A stretch of 64,000 nt of DNA, taken from NCBI RefSeq assembly GCF_030035675.1, contig NC_084482.1:219689943-219753942 (forward strand). Reading direction: 5' to 3'. Source of the stretch: Rhineura floridana (taxonomy: Eukaryota; Chordata; Lepidosauria; Squamata; Rhineuridae). The notes below the pieces were generated by a model. It ran no database searches, was not told the origin of the DNA, and was given only the letters and a program-made list of their open reading frames with translations. The translations under genes and the position numbers were made by a program. Below are positions 9,966-43,934 of this stretch, piece after piece (positions within the stretch are counted from its first letter, which is position 1; the number at the start of each line of letters is the position of its first letter).

Positions 9966-11236
9966 TAAATTATAAATGTACGCTAGGTTCATTGCTACAC
10001 ACAGCCACACACCCCTGTCTTTCCTCCATTGTGGCAAATATTCCTTCATGGAAGAAGAGTCAGTAGGGGGCATGGCTGGGAAGGGTGGTCTGGCCTAAAG
10101 AGGGTATTGAGGGCCAGATAGAGGGATATGGAGGGCCACATACAGACCCTGGGTCAAAGGTTCCCCCTCCCATTTCACTGAGTTGGAACATCGAGCAATC
10201 CTGACCAATATTATATATGCTTCCGGTTGGCTCATCAAAAGGCAGGTGGGGGTTGTTTGGTTTTTAAATGAAATGGGAACAATATGTAGTCCTATTTCTT
10301 AGCAAAGTATAAATGCAACAGCGGATTTTGAGAATAACCAGTCCCAAACATTCTCTCAGGTATATTAGTTAATCAAATAAATCAACAGAGACAATCTTCT
10401 TAGGTAAAAAGAATATTTACTCAAGACCTTCATACGTTTAAGAAAACATAGGCTCTAGTTTAGACAGAAAGAATCTGCAGTCTCAGTCCATTTTCAGTCA
10501 CTGGTGAGGATGCCCCTGGAAGGAATGTCTGCCTGCTCCCTCTGCTAGAGGTTAATGGAGAATATGCAAAAGGATCAATATCCCCAGACAAAGGAGGAGG
10601 AAGAAGAAGATAAATAAACCCACCCTTTCAGGAAGTTACATCGTGGTAAACAAACATATAGAGATATCCCCAATACTGGTTAGAGGGAACATCTCCCTAT
10701 CAAAGGGTGCAGCATGCAAGCTTGCTTAAGCCCAACAGGGGTTGGGTGAGGGGGCAGGCTGAGGTTGGTGGGGCAGTGCCCCATTCACTGTCCACCAGTG
10801 GCATAACTAGGGTTGGTGTCACCCAGTGTGGTAACTCATGGTGTCACCCCCATGGACCTCATCCCGTACCAGACCATACAGAATCCTTAGTAATGTTTTT
10901 TGTACTAATGTTACTTGTAAATCGTAATTCCCATATATCACTGAATGTAATGGCAATAGTAGTGACATAAACAACTAGCAAAATTAAAATTACACCTTTA
11001 AATTACAATATCATACGCACAGCTCAAATTCTTGCTCTTATCACTAATGGGAGTTAATTATCTTGCATATGCCCATAGTAAATTTTCAGATACTTTCAGA
11101 CCCTCAGCAATTTTCAAGTGGTCTATGTAGAAGAAAAGTTTGGGAACCCCTGGTATAAGACATCTGCTTATGTCCCTATGCTGCTCTCACCCCTCATTTA
11201 GGTGCCTGAGATGCATGCATTTGGACATACTTCCTT
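9966..11236. other. Intergenic stretch with possible LTR remnant
   Basis: No gene is supported. About 10280-10660 read on the minus strand resembles the R/U5 part of an old LTR (gagtaaatattc...), but no clear ends or target repeat were found. The rest is unassigned. Confidence 0.3.
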
Positions 11237-11399
11237 ACAGTTATGGGAAGTGATTCTTAATAATAAGTCTCCAGACACAAAGTTAAATAGGTATTTATCA
11301 GTTGTTTAGTAGAAAATTCATGATAGTTGCAACCACATACACCCTTTTTTACTCCTGGATTAAGAATGAGATCTTTGTTAACGCATTCTCTCACAACAA

Positions 11400-11580
11400 C
11401 AAACATCTCTAGGAGCCAATCAGCATGAAAGTGGAGAGTGTTAGCAACTGAGAAGAGTCTTCTCAGTGTCTGACTCACCTCCTTTCACTCTGATTGGCTC
11501 CAATCAGCAGGAAAGGCAAGGAAGCCTATTAGAAGACTCTTCTCAGTGACTAACACACTCCCTTTTCATGCTGACTGTAG
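11400..11580. repeat. Inverted-repeat element
   Basis: The arm at about 11419-11466 (aatcagcatgaaag...tgagaagagtcttct) returns inverted at 11538-11577 (agaagactcttctcagtgac). The layout suits a palindromic MITE or two head-to-head copies of one short repeat. Confidence 0.55.
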
Positions 11581-11860
11581 GAGACATAGGGACCCTGCTT
11601 CCAAAACAGCAGAGGGACTAAGATCCCCTGGGTGACTACCCTCCTGGTGCTTATGGACATGACCGTAATATGTTTTGTGATGTGCAAGTTCGATATTATT
11701 TATTAAGTGTGTTTAGGATTACACTGATGGCATTCCCAAATATGTACTTTCACACAGATGTTGGTTTTCCATAACACAATGTTTGTCCAAGCCTCCACAC
11801 TTGGGGGGGCACTACTTGCACACCCCTTCCATAAGCACATCAAAGTTGGATACACACCTG

Positions 11861-12174
11861 TGTTGGTCAGTGAAGCAGGCTGTGAGACTCACAGACAGGG
11901 TTTTTAGCAGAGAGAGTGAAACCTGAAGCAGAAGGGTTAAGCTGGAAGAACAGAGCGCCAGTTTTGCCAAGGTCAGAAGCTGGCTGGGAAGTAGATAAGG
12001 GAACATCTTGCTGTGTCTCAGTGTGGGGGAAGGTTTCTGGTTAGAGAGAACTGTGTCTAATGTCTTTTGCCTAGTAAAGACTCTTACAAGAAACTTGCCT
12101 GGCCTGGCTTATTCCTGTTCTATGCGGCTCTTGGATTCCATCCTTGTATAATCTACACACGCACACACACAACA
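11861..12174 (+). repeat. 5' LTR of the copia-type element
   Basis: This 314-bp repeat starts TGTTGGTCAG and ends CAACA, and is nearly identical to 14925-15238. The target duplication ACCTG immediately precedes it. Confidence 0.95.
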
Positions 12175-12175
12175 G

Positions 12176-12191
12176 GGGTTATGGGCCCAGC
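12176..12191 (+). promoter_or_regulatory. Primer binding site, complementary to initiator tRNA-Met anticodon arm
   Basis: GGGTTATGGGCCCAGC begins one base after the 5' LTR. It is the exact complement of GCTGGGCCCATAACCC, the anticodon stem-loop of eukaryotic initiator tRNA-Met. Priming by an internal half-tRNA, not the tRNA 3' end, is established for Drosophila copia. Confidence 0.82.
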
Positions 12192-14924
12192 TTATCATAC
12201 ATGGTAGCGGGTTTGAGAGCTGTTGACGTGATGTTGTTGCAGAGAGAAACAAAGGGCAAGAGAGAGGCAAGTAAGAGTGGGCAACATGGCTGTAAACCTG
12301 TTATCCGGGATGCCGATGGAGAGGCTGAATGCTGTAAACTACTCCAGCTGGAAATGGAGAATGAGAGCAGTTCTGATTAAAGAAGATTTGAATGATGTTG
12401 TAGAAAAACCCCCTCCGGCAGCTCCTTCAGCAGCGTGGTTGAAGAAAGATGAGAAAGCGAAGGCTTTTATTACTCTGGGGCTGTCTGATTCTCAACTGTT
12501 GCTGGTGAGTAATGAGCCGACAGCTAATCAGATGTGGGAGAAATTAAGAGCCGCTCATGTGCAGCAAACTGCGGGGAGCAGGCTGTGCTTAGCACGGAAA
12601 CTTTATCAGATGCGTTTTACAGATGAAGTGACTATGACAGAGCATCTGGCTGAATTTCAGAGATTAAATGCTGAGCTGCAAGATAGAGGAGTGCATCATA
12701 GTGACATTCAGATGGTCTATATCCTGTTATCTTCATTTGATCAAAAATGGGACGTCCTGGTATCGAGTCTGGAAACTTTACCTGACGGACATCTGAATTT
12801 GGACTTTGTAGAACAGAAACTTCAACAGGAGTGGAATAGAAGACAAGAGAATAAGAAAACTGAGTTAAAAGAGACTGTGGCTGTACAACAACAACAAAAT
12901 CAAAGAAGCAGGCAAGAGAATAAAATATGTTACTTTTGTGGGTCCCGTGGACATATACAGAGACATTGTTTAAAGAAGAGAAATAACAGGGACTTTGAAA
13001 GTCAGAGAACAAGCGTGAACTTTGTTACAAAGGGGGACAATAAACTAATTAATTCTAAGTGGCTTCTTGACAGTGGAGCGTCTAATTGCCTAATCACAGA
13101 CTCTAGTTTATTTTACACTTCAAAGCCGACGCAGGAGAAGCTTTATCTGGCTGACGGATCGACTCAGGACGTGATTGCAAGAGGCACACTCAGGTTATGT
13201 ACTTTGGGAATATTGACAGATGTATTACTGGTTTCTGGTTTAAAATATAACATTCTATCAGTGAGAAAATTGGCTCAAATAGGTTGTAAAGTTACATTTG
13301 AAGGGGATAGATGTTTTGTGAGAAAGGATGGTGAAATATGCATGCAAGGGAAATTACAGAACCAAATGTTTATGGTTGAGTGCAATCTTGATAAACACAC
13401 GTGTGCCTGGATAGGAGTTAATAAAGATAAACATAATTGTTTCCATGAATGGCACAGAAAATTGGCACACGCACATTTCGAAAAGGTACAAAACACCCCA
13501 AAGCATAGTCAAGATTTGAAATTAACACATTGTGAGCATGTGGATGAATGTGAGGTATGCTATAAAACAAAAATGACTGTGACTCTGGTAAATAAGAGCT
13601 GTGAAAGCACAACCACTGAACCCTGTCAACTCATACATGTGGATTTGGCTGGACCTTTCCAGTGCTCAAAAGGTGGAGCAAGGTTTTATTTAGTGATTGT
13701 GGATGATTTCTCCAGATTTACACATGTGTTCTTATTGAAAAAGAAAAGTGAAGCAGAAGAGAAATTAAAGGTATTTATACAGAGGACAGAGACACAATAT
13801 GGGGTTGTTATCAAAAATATCAGATCAGATCGAGGTGGAGAATTTACCAGTAATTCATTTAAAATATTTGGAAAAGAAGGGAATAATACAGAGTCTCACT
13901 GCTCCCTTCAGCCCATCCTCCAACGGAACTGCAGAGAGGAGGAACCGGTCATTGCAGGATTCAATGAGAGCCATGCTAGCAGATGCTGATATGAATAACA
14001 CTTATTGGGGTGAATGTATTCTGTACACTGTTTATATTCAGAACCGTCTCATGCACAGAACAATAGGCATGTCTCCCTATGAGAAACTGACTGGAAGAAA
14101 ACCCAGGGTGAAACACATAGAACGTTTTGGGGCAAAATGCTGGGTACATGTTGCAAAACAGAAAAGGCATGGTAAATTAGGCTCAAGAGCTCAGGCAGGA
14201 CGCATTTTGGGATTTCAGAATTCATACTATAGAGTTTGGTTGCCTGAGAAACAACAAGTAGTGTTAAGCAGAAGCATAAAGGTGATAGATAAACCTTGGA
14301 GAGACAGTCGAACAGTGATACTTGAGAGTGCAAGCAAGCAGGAAGCAGCAGATGTTCCTTTTGGACAGCAAATTCCATTAAGAACTGCATTGACTGATCT
14401 AATACACGGTGGCAAACGTACTGTAAAAAGGCTGAGAGGTGAAGACATGACAATGCAAGATACAGAAATGCCAAGTACAAGTGCAGGAACAGGTGCAGGT
14501 CCAAGTAAAATAGAGAGTGAGGAAGAAATGGAAATAGATAATGTTAGGAGATCAGAAAGAAAAACGAAAGGTCAACCACCTCAGAGATTCACATTTAATG
14601 TTACACAACAGAATAATGAAACAGACACATATCCAGTAGAATGGGAAAAAGAAGGACCAATAGATAAAGAAACAATGGATCTCATGTGGAAGTTTTGTGT
14701 TGAGGAATGAAATATAAATGTATTATCAAATAAAAGTGAACAAAATGACTCTGTGAAACTTGTGTGGATAAAGAAATAAAGAAACAAGAACTGAACTGAA
14801 AATGTAAATAGAAACTGTAAGAAAGCAAACCATGTACTGATATGTATTGTAATGAGAAGTTAATATTGTAGAAATGTAATGATGAACAATGAAGTTTTGT
14901 AATCTGTGAGTCTCAGGTGGAGGC

Positions 14925-15238
14925 TGTTGGTCAGTGAAGCAGGCTGTGAGACTCACAGACAGGGTTTTTAGCAGAGAGAGTGAAACCTGAAGCAGAAGGG
15001 TTAAGCTGGAAGAACAGAGCGCCAGTTTTGCCAAGGTCAGAAGCTGGCTGGGAAGTAGATAAGGGAACATCTTGCTGTGTCTCAGTGTGGGGGAAGGTTT
15101 CTGGTTAGAGAGAACTGTGTCTAATGTCTTTTGCCTAGTAAAGACTCTTACAAGAAACTTGCCTGGCCTGGCTTATTCCTGTTCTATGCGGCTCTTGGAT
15201 TCCATCCTTGTATAATCTACACACGCACACACGCAACA
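14925..15238 (+). repeat. 3' LTR of the copia-type element
   Basis: This is the second 314-bp copy. A purine-rich tract (caggtggagg) lies just upstream, and the target repeat ACCTG follows at 15239-15243. Confidence 0.95.
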
Positions 15239-15243
15239 ACCTG

Positions 15244-16188
15244 AACCAAGACCCAGACAAAAGGGCACTCAAAACAAAAAGGTAATTACAGTGGCTGAGT
15301 AGATCTTGTACAGTGGTTATACTGACTGGGCAGCCACTGTCCTTCATATTTTACAAAATACTTTTTCCTATACAAAGATTAAATTTCTGTGTATGAAAAA
15401 GTAATATATGAAGTGGTCTCAATAGTGAGAAAAGTAAACAAGTGAATGGCGATCCAAATGTTTTTCATTCTCACGTTATGAAGCTAGCTGCCAGATGATG
15501 TATCACCTTCCCTACGCATGCAGCGTAGACGGAAAAAACAGCACCCAAGCCACCATTCAATACGTGCATGTGTTCTTTCCAACATGATTCTACAGGTCTC
15601 AAAAAGTAATGTGTGACAAAGTCCTCAAACACTTTGTAACATGCCTCAAACATGGTCTCTTGTTCTACCAGCATGCCTTCACACCATCACTTTGCCAAAA
15701 CCTAAGGATAGGTAAATTGCTTTTAGGGAGGTTCACAATTATGATTTCCTATTGATTTAATCTAAAAATATTTAAAATACATAAAAACAGCCAGGGGACG
15801 ATATTGGAGAAATATAAAATAAATACAAATTAAAAAAGGGGGGGAGGTGAAGAGACCTTAAATGTGCTACTCACCATCTCTCAGCCTATCCTCCCCTCAG
15901 GATGAAAACCATGACCACCCCCAGGAAGAAGGGCATGTCATGAATCCCTACCGTCAGGGCACAGGGATCATGCGTCAGACCCAAACCCCACCCTTAGGGA
16001 AATGGGACTGGAACCAAAAAATACCACTTCACCCTTGCCAAGGCTGTGTACGCTCACAACAACACTGCAAGGTAGAAGATAGGCTGCCACCACCCCTGTT
16101 ACTGGTCCACTCAGAGCCAGGGGATCTCTGAGCCCAGGAAATAGGTAAAACCAAGATCCTATAAGGCAAGAGCCACAGTTACACTCCT
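15244..16188. other. Intergenic stretch, no gene seen
   Basis: Only short frames occur here. Nothing was recognised. Confidence 0.4.
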
Positions 16189-17003
16189 TGTCAGGAACCT
16201 CTGGTTTAACACCTCAAATTAGAATTAAGCTTTTAACTCCTTTTCCCTCTTTGGTAGTTATGTGACTGAGATTGGCCAAGGTACTGAATCCAGAACCACC
16301 CTTTCTCTCAAGGAACACACCAGGTTAAATAGAAGTAGCTTTATTAAAAGTATATAACTGCACATAAAACATACAGCAGCAAGTAATCCTTTAAGACCCT
16401 TCACCCAACAGGGGGTTCAGGTACAAACAAGAGAATTCAAAGACACAACAGAAAATAATAACCTTGCTAGCCTAATACTTACACATGAGGTAGATGGTTG
16501 CAAAGGCTACTCTCCTAAGAGAGGTTGGCATCAGAACAAGAAGAATGGAACCCTGTGTAGTTGCCTCCCATAGGCAACTCTTGGGGAACCAGGAACCCCT
16601 TAGGTCAACTTCAGGGAACAAAGGCTAGGGGTTTTCAGCCCTATACTTAAGGAAAAGAATCCTAACGGTCCAAGATTAACTTGACCAATCAGGAACTGGC
16701 TGATGTAACTTCTTTCTAGGTGTTTCTCACTTTTTCGCACCTTCCAGGCCCCCCTCCCAACTGTGTTTCAAACTTCACAGGCCAGGGATGACCTTGAGTG
16801 CCAGGCACTTGTTAATCAGCACAGATAACCAGGCTCGTTGAGGCTTCTCCCTAACCGACTTCAGCTGGAAAGTGAAACTCAGAATAGTACTTTGTCAGAG
16901 GCCAGTCTTTTCTAACTGTAAACTCTCCCAGAGTCCCTTGCTTGAGCCAAGATATTACTTATGAGATTTTTAATAACTCATGAACATATACAGGTTCATG
17001 ACA
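16189..17003 (-). mobile_element. Candidate solo LTR (family unknown)
   Basis: The ends are TGTCAGGAACC and GGTTCATGACA, a TG...CA inverted pair. The minus strand carries AATAAAG near 16340, as expected in an R region. I could not find a convincing target duplication. No coding part is attached. It is an old fossil if the call is right. Confidence 0.42.
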
Positions 17004-17149
17004 GGGCACACTTAAAATGTAGAGGAAAAAATCATCTACAACCATAGTGTGAAATCAAATACTTATTGGGACACAGTATGAAGAAATATTTATATAAACA
17101 TGACTCTCAAATATGTTTATGAATTACACAATCTGTAAATATATTTATA

Positions 17150-18060
17150 GTGCAATCCGATGTTTGTTTACTCAGAAGCAAGCCCCAATGTATTCAATGG
17201 GGCTTACTCAAACTGGGAAGTGTGCAGAGAACTACAGCCTCAAGTGATAAGGAACTTGTTCTTTCAACTTGTTCTTTTAAGTTGAGACCTTATCCCAGTC
17301 TGAGTCTGTGTTGGAATTGCTTTTTAATATGTTTTTAAGCCTTTTTTTTTTTAAAAAAAATGTTTTTTTAAATCTTTTAAAAAATATTTTCACAGATGTT
17401 TTTAATATATTTTAAAGTCTGTTTTTATGATGTTATAAAGTGTTTTTAGTGCTTTTCTTTGCCACCCTGGGCTCCTACTGGGAGGAAGGGCAGGATATAA
17501 ATCAAATAATCAATAAATAAACTTCATTCACCCATCCCATAATTCAGAATCATGCCTCTTTAGGCTGTTTTCCAACTGTTTATTCTGCTTTATGGTTATT
17601 GGATTTTAAATGGCTTTATTTCTTGTTGTGAGCTGCCTTGGTTTCCAACCCTACCTCACAGGGTTGTTGGAAAGTCTACACACACACACTGCAGATGTAT
17701 AAATACATACAGCCCATATAATAGTTTATTGTCAAACCAGTTGGTCATTGCAGAAAAATCAGTATTAGTTTTTTAAAAAATCAGTATTCGTTTCCTACAG
17801 AATAAAAACTGTAATACCTAAGTAAGCCCTGCCTACTTGCTTTAAAATAGGACTGGAGGGGGGGGGACAGAAAGACAACACAAGCACAATTTTTTTCCAT
17901 TCACTCCAAAGTCCCATTGATTTTCAGCACATTCATAACCATGTCTACTCAAAAGTAAATCCTATTGAATTCAATGGGATTTACTCTGGAGATATGTGAT
18001 TAGCAATGCTTTTACACCCACAAAAGCAAGTATTGGGATGGTTTTCAAAATACTAACCAG
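17150..18060 (+). repeat. Dispersed repeat with L2-like tail, inverted relative to 8150-8990
   Basis: It begins with the squamate phrase agtgcaatccgatg...caatggggcttactc. The stretch 17275-17525 contains an L2-like 3' end (gccaccctgggctcctactgggagg...aataaataaa). From 17560 it matches 8150-8730 in reverse. Confidence 0.5.
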
Positions 18061-18479
18061 GATCTGAATCCTACACACAAGCGGGGGGGAAAACTGAAAT
18101 GTATATACTTACCCAATTTATGAGATTTTCAGATAAACGGGGGAGGGGCACCATTTTCTGGCCTTGCAATGAGGTTTACTAGACACTGCCACAGGTGAAA
18201 CAAACACTTCAGTGATTGGCTGCAATCCTGAATGGGTGGGGTTAAAGCTACAAAGTGCTATACAGTAGTTTAAAAAAAGATTTAACTGGTGGGCTGATGT
18301 TTTCACGTATATCTTGAGAACCGGACCACCTAGAAACTTATTTTTTTTAATTAAAACTGAGAATCACCCCCCCTCTGATGGTGTCACCTGGTGTGGTCCA
18401 CATCCCCCGCACCCCCCTAGTGACGCCACTGCTGTCCACTTTCCCCTTTTCTCCCATTTGAACTTTGAGGCTGGAGAAG

Positions 18480-18625
18480 TGCAGTGGGCATCCTCTTCTT
18501 CTTATAATACTCGAAACTGGGGACATCCAATGAAGCTGAATGTTGGAAGATTGAGGACATAGAAAAGAAAGGACTTCACACAGCACATCCTTAAACTGTG
18601 GAATTCATTCTTAATATGTTCTAAA
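18480..18625 (+). mobile_element. CR1/L3-type LINE, small 3' coding fragment
   Basis: The translation NTRNWGHPMKLNVGRLRT matches NTRTRGHSKKLNVGRFRT near the C-terminus of the L3-type LINEs at 27609-31123 and 48890-55100. Confidence 0.65.
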
Positions 18626-19087
18626 TGGGGAGGAGAAGGAGAGAATTTAAAAAAGAGAAGGCTCAAATGAATTTGGGATGAGAAAGGAAACAGTAACATT
18701 ACTTAGTATTGTTTATTTGTGGCAGTGTGGGGCCCACCCCATTCCACACAAATGCACAAAAGAGTTCCCAAAATTATTTCGGGGATAATTATTCCTTATG
18801 AAGAAAGGTTGAATGTCTGGAGCTTTTACGCTTGGAACAGGGATCACCAATGTGGTGCCCATGGGCACAATGCTTCCCTTGAGGTCTTCCTCTGCAGTCT
18901 GTGAGTCCTCTGAGACCACACACTCATTTCCCATTTGGTCATGAGGTGGAGAGAGTGATTGAATGTACCTGGAGCTGAAGGAATGACATGCGTTGCCACT
19001 TGCTCTTTTATCTCTATGTGCTTATCAAGGCTCCGATTAATTTCCCTGGATCAGACTTTTGCTGGGGAGTGTGCACAGAGTTTCTCT

Positions 19088-19440
19088 CTTTCTATCTCTG
19101 ATGGTGGAGGTCTTGAGGAGGGGGGAAGAAAAGTTACCAGAAAGAGTGGCTCCCACAGCACTTGCTCAAAATCCCAAATGTAAAGATGGGCTTAAAAACA
19201 TTGGCAAACTCTGGCTTAGAGAAAAAAGTGAGTAGTGGAGGGTCATGATACAGGTGCCTAAAATAAGAATGGTGTGGAGAAAGTGGGGAGACAGAGGTTT
19301 TTCTCATAGTACTAGAACCCAAGGACTTCTTCACAGAGCATAAAGTCAAACTGAGAAACTCACATCCACAGGACATTATGGTGGACACTAACGTAGAGAG
19401 TTTTGAAAGTGGATTACCCAATTGGAACAGCTGCAGCATG
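19088..19440 (+). repeat. Direct repeat, copy 1 (LINE-derived)
   Basis: It shares long phrases with 20130-20480, such as atggtggaggtcttgaggagg, actctggcttagagaaaaaa and gagttttgaaagtggatta. Its second half looks like a decayed CR1/L3 C-terminal coding end (ctcatagtactagaacccaag). Confidence 0.65.
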
Positions 19441-19444
19441 AGGG

Positions 19445-20129
19445 GACTGAAGAAGTCCTGCCCTAGGAGTGAGTGCTAGCTACTAGCTCATTTGGGCTCC
19501 TCTCTGTCCCTGGGAAGTGCTGCAAGGACTGGGACCCCCTGCCTGGCCCTTGCTCCAGAGAGAGGCTGCAGTTAATCTTGCAGCCTCTTGCAACAGCTGC
19601 TGGCTGGGCCAGGAGGCATAAAAGCCCAGCTGCCCTTGGGGAGCCCCTTAGGGAGTCCCGAAGGCGAGGACGCTACCCCCTTCTATTACTTTTTCTTGTT
19701 TTGCATTTCTTAATTTTTTTTCCTGTTAAACCAGTCTAGAGGAGATTGGTGGTGTGGAGGGCAAGTGTAGTTCCTGCACAGGGTGGGAGCCTGTGCAGTG
19801 AACTGATTGGTAGGAGAAAGTCGCCAGATGCCTTCCGAGTGAGAGTCTGTAATTGGCAGAAGGCTGGTCCTCCCTGGGTGTGAAACAGGAGGGGGTGTAG
19901 ATGGGCCCTGTGTGAAAGATTTTGAATGTGTGTGACTGTTCCCAATCCTTGCAGAGGCCTACTGGGATAATTGGCTCTGGCAAGCTTTGTTGGTGGGCTC
20001 GCGTTGAGCCCATATCAGGTGTTTAGGAGGAGTCTTAGCACAGAGGGACATGGGTGATGCCACCCCAATTTCAGTGATTACAGGCAGAGGGAAATATAGC
20101 CATGGGGAGGTGGTGAATTACCATTGAAG
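19445..20129. other. Unassigned stretch between the direct repeats
   Basis: A GC-richer part (19480-19690) contains gcataaaagccc, which could be a TATA-like box of an old repeat. No gene is supported. Confidence 0.3.
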
Positions 20130-20640
20130 GCAAAGGCAAGGCTACCTGTCTCTGATGGTGGAGGTCTTGAGGAGGGGGGGGGAATTGACAAGAAAGAGTG
20201 GTTCCCACAGTGCTTGCTTAAAATCCCAAATGTACCCATGGGATTAAAAACACTGGCAAACTCTGGCTTAGAGAAAAAAGTGAGCAGTGGAGGGTCACAA
20301 TAAAGACGCATAAAATTAGGATGGTGTGGAGAAAGTGGGGAGGTAGAGGTTTTTCTCATAGTATTAGAACCCAAAGACTCCTTCACAGAGCATAAACTCA
20401 AACTGAGGAGCAACAGGACGTGATGGTGGACACCAATTTAGGGAGTTTTGAAAGTGGATTACCCAACTGCCAGGATCAGAGGCTGCATGTTACTGAATAC
20501 CAGTTGCTGAGGAAAAAGAGCAGGAGTAGACTCTTCCCCTCATGCTCTGCTTGTGAGTTTCCCAGAGGTGTTTTATTGGCTACTGTGGCAAACAGGAAGT
20601 TAGATTAGATGGGCAGTTAGGATGATGCACCTGCAGGGCT
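20130..20640 (+). repeat. Direct repeat, copy 2, with CR1/L3 tail
   Basis: This is the second copy of the 19088-19440 repeat. From 20480 it continues into a decayed CR1/L3 3' UTR (ataccagttgctgagg, then ttagattagatgggc). That shows the repeat is LINE-derived. Confidence 0.65.
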
Positions 20641-20665
20641 CTTGTCAATGCTCTTGTCAGGAGAG

Positions 20666-21114
20666 TGTTATGGAAATGTGTATGCAGAGATCCTCAGCGG
20701 TCTGAGCTGCATGTGTGCCAGTGTGTATTTACCTGAGTAGCAGGCTTTTACCCTGCATCAGCATCACTGAGACTTAAGACTTAGTAAAATAAGAAAAGCT
20801 ACTTTATTTATAGAAATACATAGCAGATCGGAAAGGCATACATAGTTCTAACTAAGTTGGAGGAGCAATGCCCAGACTTGGGTCTTGCCCTCATAGCTCA
20901 GGAGAGAGAGCAAAGACAAAGATGTCTCCTCTCTCCTTGGACAGTCAAAGAAGATGACAAAGGAAGGAGGGGCAGGTCAGCTTCCCTCAGCTTATCAGTT
21001 TACAATGGAAGGAAGCTAGGTAGAGAAGAGCACAGGTCAAGGTAGGCAAGCCTAGCCAGCTGGAGGTCCCTAACTGTGTCTTCCTTCTGGAATACAAGCA
21101 AAATAACCCAAACA
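20666..21114 (-). mobile_element. Candidate solo LTR (family unknown)
   Basis: The ends are TGTTATGG and CCAAACA, and AATAAA lies on the minus strand near 20800. No exact target duplication was found. It lies just upstream of the V2R-B start region. Confidence 0.4.
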
Positions 21115-21204
21115 GGAGTTGTTCTTGCCCCCAAGTCCAACAGAAAGTTCATTCCAAACTCCACACACTCACACACTTTGTCTCATGTGAAACTTTGGAG
21201 CCAC

Positions 21205-21290
21205 ATCTGCAATTTCTCACAAACATGTTTATCTCCAGCTCTGCCCCTAGAGTCACTCAGAGAGTGCTGGATGTTGGGGAGATGAACTTG
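21205..21290 (+). promoter_or_regulatory. Conserved block upstream of V2R-B exon 1
   Basis: The phrase tctcacaaacatgttt.tctccagctctg.ccc...gtcac.cagag occurs here, about 270 bp before the ATG. It recurs at 59760-59830 (+) and, inverted, at about 9610-9690. Its promoter role is inference from position and conservation only. Confidence 0.3.
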
Positions 21291-21546
21291 CTTCCCCGTA
21301 TAACGATGAAAATCATGGTGATCTATCTTTGCTCTTTCCAAAACTCAAGAGATATTTCCAGAAAATGCACAAACATCAAATCAAGGGCAGAATGATGTTA
21401 TTTATTCCACTGTGCCTGGGAAAAAACAGTTGGTGCACAGAGAATCGCCTGTCCTGTGTCAGAAAAAGAGTTTTTAGCTTCTTCTGTTAGCTGGCTCTGG
21501 AGGAGAGAGAAGAACTCTCAAGACAGGTGCAGGAGGCAGAGCCAGA

Positions 21547-43803
<22,257 letters not shown>

Positions 43804-43928
43804 TTCTTAAAATATTCAGTTTTGAATTGATGTCCACTACCGGAGACATGAAACTCACATACCTTTGGAATTTAGCTCCTTGGACCTATATCTCTCTTCC
43901 TTTTGCAGAGATCATGAATGAATCACAA

Positions 43929-43934
43929 AATAAA
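43929..43934 (+). promoter_or_regulatory. Polyadenylation signal of V2R-B
   Basis: AATAAA lies 126 bp after the stop codon, in the same context as in V2R-A. Confidence 0.65.

Larger units (their letters stand above)
11861..15238 (+). mobile_element. Ty1/copia-type LTR retrotransposon, young, broken
   Basis: The element is 3,378 bp with two 314-bp LTRs (TGTTG...CAACA) that differ at one base by my reading. An exact 5-bp target repeat ACCTG flanks it at 11856-11860 and 15239-15243. Recognisable parts, in order, are: a copia gag-like region from about 12277; a CCHC zinc knuckle (CYFCGSRGHIQRHC, 12928-12969); an aspartic protease motif LLDSGAS (about 13063-13083); the pre-integrase HHCC region and integrase core (about 13440-14300). 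The gag-protease-integrase order defines copia. It is shorter than a typical 5-kb copia element and looks broken, with about two breaks. The near-identical LTRs mean a recent insertion. Confidence 0.93.

Noticed and set aside
16189-17003. Firm assignment to a retrovirus family
   Set aside because: Only TG...CA-type ends and a polyadenylation-like signal are visible. With no target repeat or coding part, only a tentative LTR call is kept.
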